Shown one piece after another: positions 45,601 to 55,048 of a stretch of DNA of 64,000 nucleotides. Positions within the stretch are counted from its first letter, which is position 1. The number at the start of each line of letters is the position of its first letter. A model generated the notes under the pieces. The model was given only the letters and a program-made list of their open reading frames with translations, was not told where the DNA came from and ran no database searches. Source of the DNA: Enoplolaimus lenunculus (lineage: Eukaryota > Nematoda > Enoplea > Enoplida > Thoracostomopsidae); contig JASANG010001358.1 of assembly GCA_030248215.1 (NCBI GenBank), positions 62,001-126,000 on the forward strand, written 5' to 3'. The position numbers and the translations under genes were made by a program.

Positions 45601-48600
45601 AGTATAGCGCAATCCTTACCCTGGTTTTTTACTTTTAGTGCTAAATCGTTTTGTTTTTTATCAAAAATTGTTTTTTAGTTCAAGAAAGTTTATTCGAATC
45701 ACGATTCGTGCTATGACTGGAAACAAAGCACAGAGCGCGTTGGTGGTTTATCTGCCCGAAGTGTAAGCTTATGGTTATAATATGCTGCAAAGTTACTGAA
45801 GCTTATTGGAATAACAATGCTAGCGCGCTGCGAATTATTCTAATAATAACCCCTGTTTTACAGGTAGCGAAAATAGCTCATTGTTGAAGGTGTGAGTGTG
45901 AGGCAAGAGAAAATATGGTTTTTAGTTAAAATACTGCTTACTGATATTTTACTTAAGAAATTCGCTATTTACATAGTACATAAGCTGTATAGTCTTATGA
46001 GTAGTTTGAAAAGTTTTAAGCCGAAGTTATGTTAACAAGTTGAAAATGTTTTACTCAAGGTGGCTCAGATCTTGTTCCAATCTTTTCAGATTTGCGTAAT
46101 GCCTATAGTCATGTTATAGATCTGGTAACTTTAGAATTACTCTATGTTGGTATTCAAAGTTTTAGAAGTTTCTTGCAGTTTATTCACCATATTAGGGTAG
46201 CGCTAGAATTGTCCTGCGGTGCCGGCCGTCGCTGCGCGTCACCGTCCGTCACCAAGCGGTATGGTACGTGAGTAATTTGCGAACGATTCCGCACGGTGAC
46301 GGACAGCGCTGGAGGGTGACAGACCGCGACGAACAGCGCCGGACGTCATAAAAAGTATAACGCCTCCTTTACTTATTATGCTGAACGACAAATTTCATGC
46401 TGTTGCAGGTCCATTGTTTGAGGATTTATTACAAACTGGCGATAGATGCTACACACAGTTGAGAATTCCACTTTGTTTTGCTAATTTCAGCTCAGGGTTG
46501 CGTTGAGTCGTCCGTTGAAAAAAGGTGAACAATGCGTCAGAATGTTTCAATTTCAACTGAACGAAACTGAAGTACGTGAAATTATCTGGTGACTTAAGTA
46601 CATGTACGCGCATAATTAAGTGCGCAGAAATCGCGATTGCGCGTAGGGACGCGGTTGTAACCGTGTATTTCTGAATTAGTATTTGGTTTTTACGGACTGA
46701 AATTCAAGAGCAGGCGATCTGCGTCCAGTACTACAGTGTTTCTTTGGGTAAAATTTGAACTTTCTTAACGTTTCAGTAGAAGTTTAAGTTTGTTATCAAA
46801 GGGTTAATCAAAAACACGACCTCAAATTTCATGTTGTAACTCGTACAAAAGATTTCAATGCTAGTAACTTCACGTTTTGGTATATCATTCGCCCACATTT
46901 CAGTTGGTTAACATTGCTAACGCTACAGGTTTACTAAGGGCACGCAATTGCCTCATGCAGAGACTGTGTAGCAAAATGGTTGAAGGTTTATGTTTGAATT
47001 TTGAAAAGATAATTGGTAGACGAGGCAGAGCTTGTGTCGTATCCATTGTTCAACCGGACGTGAAAAATGTTAGAGCCGGATGTATGTAGCTTTTTTGCGT
47101 GAGCTGGAAATCCGCTCGCACCCTGGTTGCAGCTTATTTTTTTATTTCCCATTTTCAGTATTGTGTGCCATTATTCGATGTGATTGTCGCCGAGCAAACC
47201 AAAATTTCCGAATTTCGACGTGTGATACAAACGCAGCTTAAAACTGTTTGTGGTATCGATTTGCCTGTGAATAGGTATTTGTCAAGCCAACCAAGGGTGT
47301 TTTAGCCAGTCTCCTTATCAAATGTTTGTAACAGTGTGTAACGAGTTACCAAAAAATACCAGAATTGAATAGTGAAATATCTGGGCGGAGACGTATATTA
47401 AGTACATATTTCCATAAAAAGTAAACATTAAGAACGCTACTACCTCGTATAATTATTGTTTCCACCAGAGTTTTCGTACCAATTGCGTTCTTATGCAGCC
47501 TTAGTTCGGTCATCCAGAGTAAGAGTCGGTGTGATTGAGTGGAATTTTGGCCATAAACTGCAGTGTACATATTCAATGATAAATATAAGCCAACTTGTTA
47601 TACCGGAGCTGGGCGTCGATTTTTTTGCCGGAGCCGGAACTGAATATCCCGTCGCACTTCGGTGTGTAGCATTTTTCACCAGTTCGTGTAATATTATTCT
47701 AACTATCGAGCCGGCCTCTGTGCATATTTTGCAATTCGCAGCTCCACCAGCTTGCTCATTTGAAAACCTGCTTCGAACTAGCGTTAGGTTCTGCGCTTAC
47801 CTGAGAACATGGCTGCAGGCCTACGGACCTAAGAATTTTAGTGCTCTTTTACAATGAAGGCTTACTATGTTTTTGCGAAATTTGTTCTAACTTTTTACGT
47901 TTTGGTTGCAATTAAGTTTTAAATCAGCAAAAGTAGTACTGATAAGAATATATATTTTTAGGGTATCATGCTATATGTTGTTATCAAGAATATGTTAAAA
48001 TTTCGCTGGCCGCCATCTCGTGACATGTAATAGCAATAACAACTAATATAACATAGCTATAAATGCTATGCATAAGTGTTTACACGTGCAAGTCATGTAG
48101 CAAAAACGAGCGGTTGTGAACAGGGCTTTCTCAAGAGACCGGTCCACGTTAGTTTTGGCTGATTTTATTTTGTAAAATATTATTTTTTAGGATTCGATTA
48201 CGAATGAAAGATCAAAACAGCCATCCGCGTCGTGTTTTGCTGGATAATGAACAGTTCTCGTCAAATGAAGTTGTGCTTGAATCTGATATGAATATTTACG
48301 TCCAACTGCTAGATGGTTAGTGGTCTCGGTTTCATTTTACGTGTATATTGAATTTTTACCTCTTGTATACGGATTCAGCATTTCAAATATCAAAGTCATA
48401 TCGCGTTTTCATACTCGAAAAATTGTGTTCAAGACCTCTGAATTATGAAATCAAACAAGCATTGTTTGCTTGTTAACGTTGCTCTATGACAGTTTTGATG
48501 GCTCCTCAAATTTGTGTTTGAAGTAAACTTGCAGATGATGTGTATTTTATTTTTAAGTCGTGAACTCCAAATTTATGCGCTTTGTACTTTCTGTGTGTTG

Positions 48601-51600
48601 GCTTGAAACCGGAGAACTGAACATATTAAAATTTGTTCGAATGCGCGGTAGACATATGCCCGTTAGAATTGACCAGTGTTTTGAATTATTTTATGGCAAA
48701 TTGTTTCAGAGCCAGAATCTCTGTTGGAAACGTCGCAACGGGTTGTGTTTCTGCGCCGCTGGCGTCCATCAATACTTTCGCTTGATCCTCTCAATGAGTT
48801 GATCATTCCGGCGGCGTCCACACTCGAGCACCTGAAGAAAGAGGTAAGCCTAATTATTTTCGAATTACCCATCGATTTAAAAATATTAATTTTACTAAGG
48901 TTTGTTCAAAAAATATTAATTTTCAATTGAGTTGTCTTTCCTGACGTACAGTCTAGTTTACTATTGGGGTTTGATAACTTTTAAGTGGGTAAAGTTGTTG
49001 CATTCCGAATTAGAAATTCGCACGTCTGTAAAAAATGAAAGAAAGTGCATCTGCAAATTGAATACGAAACGCAAAGTATGGCTAATCTTGATTTTTAAGA
49101 AATAAATTTTGTCTCTAGCACAAGCATTGTGGGAATTATTGTGTTTTGCGAATACTGTATTTAAAAACATTGAAAAATTTTACATCGCTTAGTTAATTTT
49201 GACTAAAATTTTAAACCAAGCGTAAGCTTGTTTCTTCATTCATTGATCCCTAGATGTTTATGTTTTCGCAGGATGAAAATTAGAGGTTGTGGACCGTTAG
49301 TCTAAGCTTGCCTAGCTGCAGGTTTATAGCCGTTCGGGACAATGTTACTTTTGGAGCCGTAAGCCTAAGATTCAGCGCGGAAATAATGATAATCTCAGCA
49401 TAAGCCTAAGCAAAAAGTATAGTCTAAAATCTATGCCTAGTCTTTTGCAGTCTCACAAGAAACAGAAAGGCTCATAAACAGGGTGCAACCGGAATTCCGG
49501 TTCCGATTCCGGCATTTTTTCACCTTCAGGTTCCGGTAAATTTTTACCGGATTTAAAAATTCCGGTGTTATAATTTGGCCGTTTTCTTAACTTTGCTAAT
49601 TTTTAAGAATGTCTTTTGCAAGCCACTTGTCCTCCGAATATAAGCCATTGATGGTGGATTTCACTTCAGTCGACGACGAAAATCTAAAATACAACAAATA
49701 AAATAAATACCTATGTTCGACTAAGGTTGTTTCACAAATAATAGAGCAAGAAATACGATTAAAATGAAACTTTTGGTGAAATATATTTTTCACTTTCCGG
49801 TTCCGGTTCCGGTAAAATTTTCAAATTCCGGTTCCGGTAAATTGTAATTCCGGTTCCGGTAAATTGTAATTCCGGTTTCACCGTGTTCATAAAGTATCAT
49901 GGACCGGCATTTGTAATATAAGATATTATTCCGATCTGAACAAGTCGTTTTGCTTCCAAGATTGTTGTACGGATGTCTTCTTGACTTTCGGTTTGGTTTT
50001 AGATCGAAGTCCGGAGTAAAGTTCCAGCATCAAGAATAGAGTTCTATAGGCCAGTAAGTTGTTTTCACTAGTTACTAGAATGTTCGCGTTTATATGACCC
50101 TTGAGCTATTTAAGTATGCGCTTCAATTTAGCCATCGAAAGTTTGTTTGGATTTAAGTTTTTGTCATAGCTGGCTAAATTTGTTTCAAGCACTTGGTACG
50201 GGATAAATACTAAAGGCAGTGTTAAGACCATATTTGTGAGCCCTTTACGCGTTAATATCAACAGTCCATTATGTTAAATGCTTTTGTTTTTTCAGGCCAG
50301 CTGCACTTACCCATTCAACGATTCCAAGTTAGATTTATTAGAAGCAGCCTCGACTGTTGCCACAGGAGCTAATATTAACGGCAATGGAGATAGTGCTGCG
50401 TCTGTTTCGGCATCTTCTGGACCTACAACTTATCTCGGTGGTAGTACTCCTAATAATAGTGCGACTAGCCTAACAAGTATATCGAGTAATTCATCGAATG
50501 CATGGTTTTCCGAATGTATCCCCAATAGCAAATTGTTTGCTGGATGTGCAAGCCCGAGCCGGTTTAATACAGGAGCAATGGGAGCGGTTGGGAATAACGG
50601 CGGAAATGGTGCTACGTATACGTCTAGTAGTCATCATGTGACCGTATGTAATTCGGATGGTAGCTATGTGACCAGTTTGGCAGCGGATAATGGAAGCGGG
50701 GGTGAGGGAAGGCGGTCCCCTATGGCAGTGGTCGCGGAGCCAATGATATCGGACGAGCCTGCGCGGTTGGATCGCGACGGGGCTATGCTGTATTTTAGGT
50801 TAGTCTTTGGCGTGTGTTCGGGGCGCGCGATTTCACTTTGTAAAAATTTTAAGTAGGTAACGACAGCGACCGTCGCGTTCTCAATCTTTAGTCAATTTGG
50901 GAATTCTAACTTGTGCTAACTGCTTGGTAATTTTGTTAATTGTAATTTTGGTGTTTCAATCTTCCAGAGATAGCAATGAAAAACGAAAAGAACTGAGCGA
51001 ACAAGAAAGGAAAGAACTGAAAATCAAAGAATTAAAATCGAAAGATCGTCTCCGGTATGGCGTTAATATGATAAAGCGGATATTTTAGATAGCACAGTTC
51101 GAGTGCGCCTTAGATCAAAGGCTAAAAATATTTTTCATGCAGATGTACATATACATAGGATTTGCTTCTATTCTGAATTTGGAAATATCCAAATTTTATT
51201 GTAGTGTTCAAGCTAAACTGTCATGATTTGAGCACTCTAAGTAGTCTAAGTATTAGTTAAGCCCAGTTCACACGTGCAAGTTTGATTTGAATACCCTTTC
51301 GTAGAAACTTGGGGTTCGAAGTCTTAGCTGCAAGTGCACGCTGAAAAACCTTGAACGTGCAAATGTCATCTGCTTGTTTATCTGCCAAAACTGACACGTT
51401 CAAATTGCATTTGCAAGTTGTAGCTGCATAATTTTGCACACCTGTGGATGGGGCTTAAGATTTTCGAAAAAAATCTTAGCAATGAAGCAATGAACAATTA
51501 TTTTAATTTTAGATCAAGAGACAAGAAGGCAGCCGGTGGCGCCACTGGTGGGTTTTCAAATAATTCCCTGGCTGCAAGACGAGAAAGAGCGTTAAAAATT

Positions 51601-51660
51601 TATACAAGTTTTTCGTCGTCAATATCTGCGGACGATGATGCTGGTATTTCGTTGGATTGA
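21682..51660 (+). CDS. USP47: USP47-type ubiquitin carboxyl-terminal hydrolase, 35 coding exons
   Basis: A cysteine protease that removes ubiquitin from substrates; vertebrate USP47 acts on DNA polymerase beta and others. Exons: 21682-21740, 21947-22109, 28986-29195, 30901-30973, 31165-31248, 31947-32043, 32312-32390, 32667-32733, 33228-33367, 33699-33788, 34109-34734, 34963-35118, 35373-35520, 35857-35997, 36362-36525, 37230-37381, 38232-38350, 38942-39061, 39462-39582, 40794-40897, 41727-41937, 42312-42416, 43276-43620, 44131-44318, 44704-44830, 45095-45186, 45679-45762, 46491-46571, 47159-47274, 48191-48315, 48710-48843, 50003-50053, 50296-50798, 50968-51054, 51513-51660. All are GT-AG with phase agreement: 1769 residues, longer than human (about 1375). 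The catalytic Cys is about 208, His about 609, Asn about 626. Extra length lies in low-complexity inserts (exons 11, 21-24, 33). In exon 22 an earlier donor (GTACGT) keeps the same phase. An acceptor just before the ATG suggests a 5-prime noncoding exon. Confidence 0.95.
22110..24006 (+). other. USP47 intron 2, first part
   Basis: AT-rich with a (TTG)n run at 23590-23630. No exon or transposon terminus is supported here. Confidence 0.5.
24007..24417 (+). mobile_element. K2 hAT-like MITE with perfect 8-bp TSD
   Basis: Starts CAGTGTGCAATCGGAATTCC and ends GAGTTCCGCTTTGCGCCCTG. TAATTTAT flanks both sides (23999-24006 and 24418-24425). 411 bp, the most complete K2 copy in the window. Confidence 0.92.
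24678..24835 (+). mobile_element. K2 hAT-like MITE, internally deleted
   Basis: GTGCAATCGGAATTCCGC to TTAATTTTAGACCTACTTC, then directly the right-end words TTCCGATTCCGGTATAATCC and TTACACCCGG. The middle 250 bases of K2 are missing. Confidence 0.75.
24836..26870 (+). other. USP47 intron 2, middle part
   Basis: No exon seen. A GGGCGTAGTTAGG word at 26471 may be a family N end. A short GT run lies at 25915-25926. Confidence 0.4.
26873..27077. mobile_element. GC-rich palindromic MITE (family L)
   Basis: Starts AGGGTTGCGCTATTG and ends ACTATGGCGCCACTCT. The interior is repeated CCGTACGGCGCCGTC and GACGGACGGCGTCGG words in both orientations. Its CpG density stands out in AT-rich DNA. Confidence 0.78.
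27405..27510. repeat. TATA-rich palindromic microsatellite
   Basis: ATATAATATATTATAT-type words in both orientations over about 100 bases. Confidence 0.85.
27870..28258 (+). mobile_element. CCGGAA-type hAT-like MITE (family K) with 8-bp TSD
   Basis: Starts CAGGGTGCAACCGGAATTAC and ends AATTCCGGTTGCACCCTG. TSD GTACCTGG / GTACCTAG, 7 of 8. Subterminal zones hold many AACCGGA words. The short frame kept in two other K copies is interrupted here. Confidence 0.92.
28757..28838. repeat. (AAT)n / (AAC)n-type trinucleotide microsatellite
   Basis: AATAATAAT with AAAAT and AGT interruptions, about 150 bases upstream of USP47 exon 3. Confidence 0.9.
29708..29933 (+). mobile_element. Family E MITE, diverged, USP47 intron 3
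   Basis: Starts GCCCATATTCTTAAAATAAA; ends AGCTGCTACACACAGTTGAGAATG. The central CACCAGTTGGTGA palindrome is decayed. Confidence 0.65.
31402..31552. mobile_element. Family L MITE, USP47 intron 5
   Basis: Starts AGGGTGGTGCTATATATAC and ends TTTTTAGCGGCGCCCTT, with GACGGACGGAGCCGGACG inside. A second L-like right end (AAAGTATAGCGCAATC) abuts it at 31383-31398. Confidence 0.7.
31947..35520 (+). other. USP47 catalytic core (exons 6-13)
   Basis: The Cys box [20 protein letters not shown] (exon 6) is identical to vertebrate USP47. Then come [17 protein letters not shown] (exon 9), a zinc-type CLQC formed across the exon 9/10 junction, CERCDKKC (exon 11), [20 protein letters not shown], the His box [15 protein letters not shown] (exon 12) and WYCFNDHNV (exon 13). 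All catalytic residues are present, so the enzyme should be active. A roughly 110-residue Gly/Asp/Glu-rich insert lies between NPFVE and the His box, where vertebrate USP47 also has an acidic insert. Confidence 0.95.
33886..33980. repeat. TTTG / TTGG-rich microsatellite
   Basis: Tandem GTTTGTTTGTTTGCTT and GTTGGTTGATTGG units, USP47 intron 10. Confidence 0.85.
36888..37042. mobile_element. GAGGCGTAGCCA-ended MITE (family N relative), USP47 intron 15
   Basis: CAGGAGGCGTAGCCAGGG and TGTGGCTACGCCTCTGA are inverted ends. Internal TTTTTGTCCAGTGG and ATTTTTATAGAAC parts are not palindromic. Confidence 0.7.
37600..37720. mobile_element. Family L-like fragment, USP47 intron 16
   Basis: AGAGGGCCGTTATACTTGTCG to GACGTCGGACTGCGCTAGATG keeps the L order of words at low GC, with a short TTAGGC stretch just before it at 37596-37608. 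Confidence 0.45.
38440..38545 (-). mobile_element. Subfamily C MITE, left half, USP47 intron 17
   Basis: Starts GGCCCATGTTACTTTATAGC, then GTCCAGGTTTCTGGTGGC, TTTAGATTCTAGATTA and TTAGGCTTAGG. No right end. Confidence 0.75.
39606..39828 (+). mobile_element. Family E MITE, diverged, USP47 intron 19
   Basis: GGCCGATATTCCCAAAATCC to GATGCTACTCACATTTGAGAATAC. Confidence 0.65.
39870..40183 (-). mobile_element. K2 hAT-like MITE, left end lost, USP47 intron 19
   Basis: ATATCGGAATCGGAACTAG, then AATATAATATTGATTTAGGG, then GAATTCCGGTTGCACTCTG at the end, inverted relative to 24007-24417. Confidence 0.75.
40912..41042. mobile_element. Family L MITE, USP47 intron 20
   Basis: Carries GTGACGGACGGCGCCGGAC and ends AAAAGTATAGCGTCACTCT, the L right end. 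Confidence 0.65.
41390..41520. mobile_element. Family L MITE, left half, USP47 intron 20
   Basis: Starts AGGGTTGCGCTATGCTTG and repeats CGTACGGCGCCGT / CGTCCGTCACCCGTACG. The right half is absent. Confidence 0.7.
43671..43897 (-). mobile_element. Family E MITE, USP47 intron 23
   Basis: GGCCCATATTTTTAAATAGG to TAAATTTGAGAATTTGGGC with a well-kept CTATCACCAAATGGTGATAGG palindrome. Confidence 0.7.
45490..45612. mobile_element. Family L MITE fragment, USP47 intron 26
   Basis: GAGCCGCCGGACGCCGCC and GCGGCGGCGACCGGC words with right end AGTATAGCGCAATCC. Confidence 0.6.
46194..46378. mobile_element. Family L MITE, complete, USP47 intron 27
   Basis: Starts AGGGTAGCGCTAGAATTG and ends AAGTATAACGCCTCCTT; GTGACGGACAGCGCTGG and CGTCACCGTCCGTCACC inside. 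185 bp. Confidence 0.75.
49479..49885 (-). mobile_element. Family K hAT-like MITE with 8-bp TSD, USP47 intron 31
   Basis: Starts CAGGGTGCAACCGGAATTCC and ends AATTCCGGTTTCACCGTG. TSD CTCATAAA (49471-49478) and TTCATAAA (49886-49893), 7 of 8. On the minus strand a 65-codon frame (49793-49596) is open and is nearly the same as the one at 60746-60943. Confidence 0.92.
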
Positions 51661-51736
51661 ACGTAAAGTTTTCATAATGACAATGTATGTGAATAATAAT
51701 CGGAGTTTAACTTAGAAACCATTTCTGGTTTTTTTA

Positions 51737-51742
51737 AATAAA
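51737..51742 (+). terminator. USP47 poly(A) signal
   Basis: AATAAA about 77 bases after the stop codon, followed by AT-rich DNA. Confidence 0.65.
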
Positions 51743-52213
51743 ATTAGGAGTTTATGTGAATTAAAACCTGCCCATTGCTGGATTGGAGGACTTACAGCCG
51801 ACAGGTTTTTTGTTAGCTTTAGGCTTAGGCTTAGTGGGCTGGCCCATATAACTCATATAGGTCAAATTAGGTCCTGAGTGATATGTGAAGATGTAGAATT
51901 AGGATGGAAACGAAATATGCGGACAAAATAAATACACAATTACAGCGTACATTTTAAGTTGTTCGGTGTCTATACGCCGTGCGCAATCAGTTTTCCTAGT
52001 CGGGTACTAAAATGGCATAGGGTCACTATATGGTGCCACGTGTGAACCCAACCCTAGCAATGGACATACATATAATCTTATCGTACCACGCGTCACCAAG
52101 AAGTTTTATAGATAAAGCACAAACGCATATTAGCTTAAATTTATAGCTACTTCCATTACTAAGTTAGGACTCACAACAGGCCATTTTGTAATTTGCCGTA
52201 CCATATGTCGTTT

Positions 52214-52375
52214 GGCCAATGTTAATTTAATCGGCGTAACAGTTGATTAAGCGTATTCCTAAGCATAAGCCTAAGCGTTGCGAGAATGTGTTCCTAAGTC
52301 TAAGCAAAAAATGTAATCTAGAATCTAAACTTATACTCTTATAAACCTGGACGCCCCTTAAAGTAAACATGGGCC
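52214..52375 (+). mobile_element. Subfamily C MITE, complete, perfect 8-bp TSD
   Basis: 162 bp. Starts GGCCAATGTTAATTTAATCGG, ends CCTTAAAGTAAACATGGGCC. TGTCGTTT flanks both sides (52206-52213 and 52376-52383). It holds degenerate CCTAAG units and the reverse of TCTAGATT / GTTTATAAGAG motifs. It is the reference copy for subfamily C. Confidence 0.93.
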
Positions 52376-53811
52376 TGTCGTTTTTAGTGTTTGGCTGGAA
52401 AAAGTGATTGTGCCCGACGCATAAATATATTATATGTATAATAGTTTAACGCGGTAGTGTTCAAATCATATAATATACTCTGTATATCGCATATTATTTT
52501 ACTTTTAGGCACATGCTAATGTTCACTTTGTTGCAATTGTATTATTGTATATAGACTTTGGAAGTTTGGATTGGTGTTTAGACAATACGCTGTTAAAGGC
52601 CAGTTGTGTTCTGTTATAACTTTTTCAGCAGGTTGCAGCCGGAGGTGAAAAATATCGAAGCCAGTATTGACAGAATTTACCATAATACGAAGAGAAACAC
52701 AAGGTTGTGGAATTAGAACGACGAGTCAAAATGTTGATGTTTTGGCAATTAATAAAAACGCGAAGTAAACAAAGTTAGACATAAAATCAGTGGACGGCAT
52801 AGAAGTCAAAAGCAAACTGGTTGCGCACGAGTTTTTAATTATTTGTTCTTGTATTAAATATGTTTTTAGGCGACGTTGGGCTGCACAGTCGGTAAAGTCG
52901 GTAATGTTAAAGATATTATTTGTTGTATTTGTATTTTGAAAATTAACCAAATTAAATTTTTACTGACGCGTAATTCATCATCGAGCGCATGGGGTTGAGG
53001 GGGACGTAACAGTGGTGGGCCCATGTATAAAACAGGGCCGTAACAGTAGTATAAGCATATTCGTAAGCGTAAGCCTAAGCGTATGGATGAGCCTATTAAG
53101 CCTAAGCAAAAAAGTCAAGCTGAAACTCACTATTATACTGCCTGTGTCTGACGACGATCTCGAACCATCGATGTAATTCAGGAAACTTACTTCTGGGATA
53201 ACATAAGGTGTGATGTAGAGAACTATATTGCATCTTGCGAAATTTGTCAAAAAGTTGACTTACGTGGTTTCGAAAAAGCAGACGTTCCGTTACACCCGCT
53301 CCCAGTTAAAACAGTGTGGTACCACATTGAAATTGATTTAGTATCCATGACTGAGTCATTCAAAGGGAATAAATTTATTTTAGTGATTGCTGACCTTTTG
53401 TCAAAGTGGCTGAAGCCATTGCACTACCCAATAAATCTGCAGTTAGTGTCGCTACTGCACTTTATGACATTTTCCTTGACAAGGGCTTTCCCGCGGTTGT
53501 GTCTTCAGATCAGGGCAGGGAATTTGTCAATAAAGTGTTAGATGAGCTATTCAGCATTAACAAAATTGAACGTCGGGTATCTTCAAGCTATCATCCGCGC
53601 TCCCAGGGGTTGGTGGAACGCTATAATCAAACACTGCAGAAAACTCTTTTGAAAATGGTGGCGAATGACGACATTAGAAATTGGGATATGTATCTCAAAG
53701 AAGCTCTGTTTAGTTACCGTTCAACGCTGAAACTGTGCTCAACACCATGGCTGTTTCTCGCTTGTTGCTTGAGAATAAAGCAACAGAAAATATATTACAG
53801 CTCAGGAAAAA

Positions 53812-54528
53812 ATGAAAATTGTTCATGACCGTCGCCGAAAAACAACTAAAGCTATTTGTGAAGGCGACGATGTTTTGTTGTTTAATGCCAGAAAACTGGG
53901 TCGAAAAGGTTCGAAACAGGAACACGCATGGAGTGGCCCATTTAATGTTGTGAAAGTGCTACCGAAGAACAGAGTTCAACTAAAAAACATAGCCACGGGT
54001 AAAACCCTCGCTACGATTTATTCATCTAGTCTACTAAAAAGGTATATAAAAAGAGATTCAACTACCATAAAGCAAACAGCCAAAAAACGATCAAAAACCG
54101 ACGTTGATAGCAATCCTGTTGACTGGAAAGTTATTGGATGCATTCATCTCACTCATGGTGACAAATTTGATCTATTAAATTCGCGGTGGCTTAACGACAG
54201 ACACATCAACGCCGCGCAAATTTTGGTTGGACAGCAATATCAAGATATTCGCGGACTAAATGACACATTACAAAATGAGGGAATTATTCGCCTGTCAATT
54301 ACACCAGTAGTACAAGAACAGGGGTTTGATGACTGTGGGCTCTTTGCAATAGCGTATATGGTGGACCTAGCTATGGGTACATGTCCAAGTCACAGGCTCT
54401 ATGACCAGCATCTTATGCGCGAACATTTGTACGAATGTTTTGAATCAGGCATTATAAGTGCATTTCCCGGAATATGGAGGGAGAACAAAGAGTCTCCACA
54501 GTTTATAACTTTCGAGGTCATATACTAA
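53812..54528 (+). pseudogene. Integrase C-terminal and Ulp1-like protease part of the fossil element
   Basis: A 238-codon stretch open on its own. Its first part (GDDVLLFNARKLG, WSGPFNVVKVL) is the chromatin or DNA-binding tail typical of Ty3/gypsy-type integrases. The second part, after DWKVIGCIHL, has WLNDRHINAAQ and DDCGLFAIAYMVDLA, the substrate-binding and catalytic-cysteine blocks of Ulp1/SENP-like C48 peptidases. It belongs to the broken element at 53018-54737 and is not a host gene. Confidence 0.8.
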
Positions 54529-54630
54529 ATTAGCAGAAAGAAATGTACGTACTAGATGCTATTTTAGTAATTTTTTTGTATTCATTTTGTTAATTTGTGT
54601 AATATTTGTATATGTTAAAAATTCCGGGGA

Positions 54631-54656
54631 GAAAAATCTGCCCGGGCAGATTTTTC
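54631..54656. repeat. Perfect 26-bp palindrome with flanking GGGGAGAAAAATCTGCCC copies
   Basis: GAAAAATCTGCCC is followed at once by its reverse complement; the unit GAGAAAAATCTGCCC recurs at 54660 and 54676. It sits between the protease stop and the right terminus of the fossil element. Confidence 0.85.
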
Positions 54657-54998
54657 CGGGGAGAAAAATCTGCCCAGGAGAAAAATCTGCCCGTGACACC
54701 TGCAGAACACGATCTGACCCTGTTCTGTACATGGGCCCAGCGGGGTATCATCACGATGTAAACGGATAGTAAATATAACGGAAACAGATAGTGATCAAAA
54801 GTGGGAAAAATAACGGAAACCGAAAACGGATTCATTGGGCTTTGTAAAATTTTAAAGCAAAAATAGCGCACGCAACGAAACTTAAGATTTTTGACGGATT
54901 TCGTAACTTATATTTCATTTCGAACATAATCGTAGCATACCTGTAATGAAAACTCGATCACGGTCATAAGTGTCACATCCGCCATTTTTTAAATAGCC

Positions 54999-55048
54999 TT
55001 ATGAATACGCTTAACTTACCGTTACGCCCCTTAAAGTAACGTTGGCCC
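54999..55048. mobile_element. Subfamily C MITE, right end only
   Basis: CTTATGAATACGCTTAAC then TTACGCCCCTTAAAGTAACG and TTGGCC, as at the ends of 52214-52375. Confidence 0.6.

Larger units (their letters stand above)
53018..54737 (+). mobile_element. Integrase plus Ulp1-type protease element inside GGCCCATG-type termini (broken)
   Basis: 1720 bp. Left GGCCCATGTATAAAACAGGG and right CCCTGTTCTGTACATGGGCC are inverted and of subfamily A-prime. Flanks CAGTGGTG / CAGCGGGG agree at 6 of 8. The left 140 bases are a normal A-prime interior (CCTAAG units, GTATGGATGAGCC). Coding parts from about 53165 on are an H2C2-like zinc segment, a Ty3/gypsy-like integrase core, a GPF-type C-terminal domain and an Ulp1/C48-like protease. 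This combination is known from Ginger-type DNA transposons and their host-derived kin. ACGATCT occurs on both sides of the coding block (about 53154 and 54706), so the block may have inserted into an A-prime MITE. The integrase part has a couple of breaks; no capsid, reverse transcriptase or LTR is seen. A fossil of moderate age. Confidence 0.75.

Noticed and set aside
53018-54737. LTR retrotransposon or Polinton
   Set aside because: No LTRs, reverse transcriptase, capsid or DNA polymerase is seen; the ends are MITE-type inverted repeats, so a Ginger-like piece in or with a MITE fits better.
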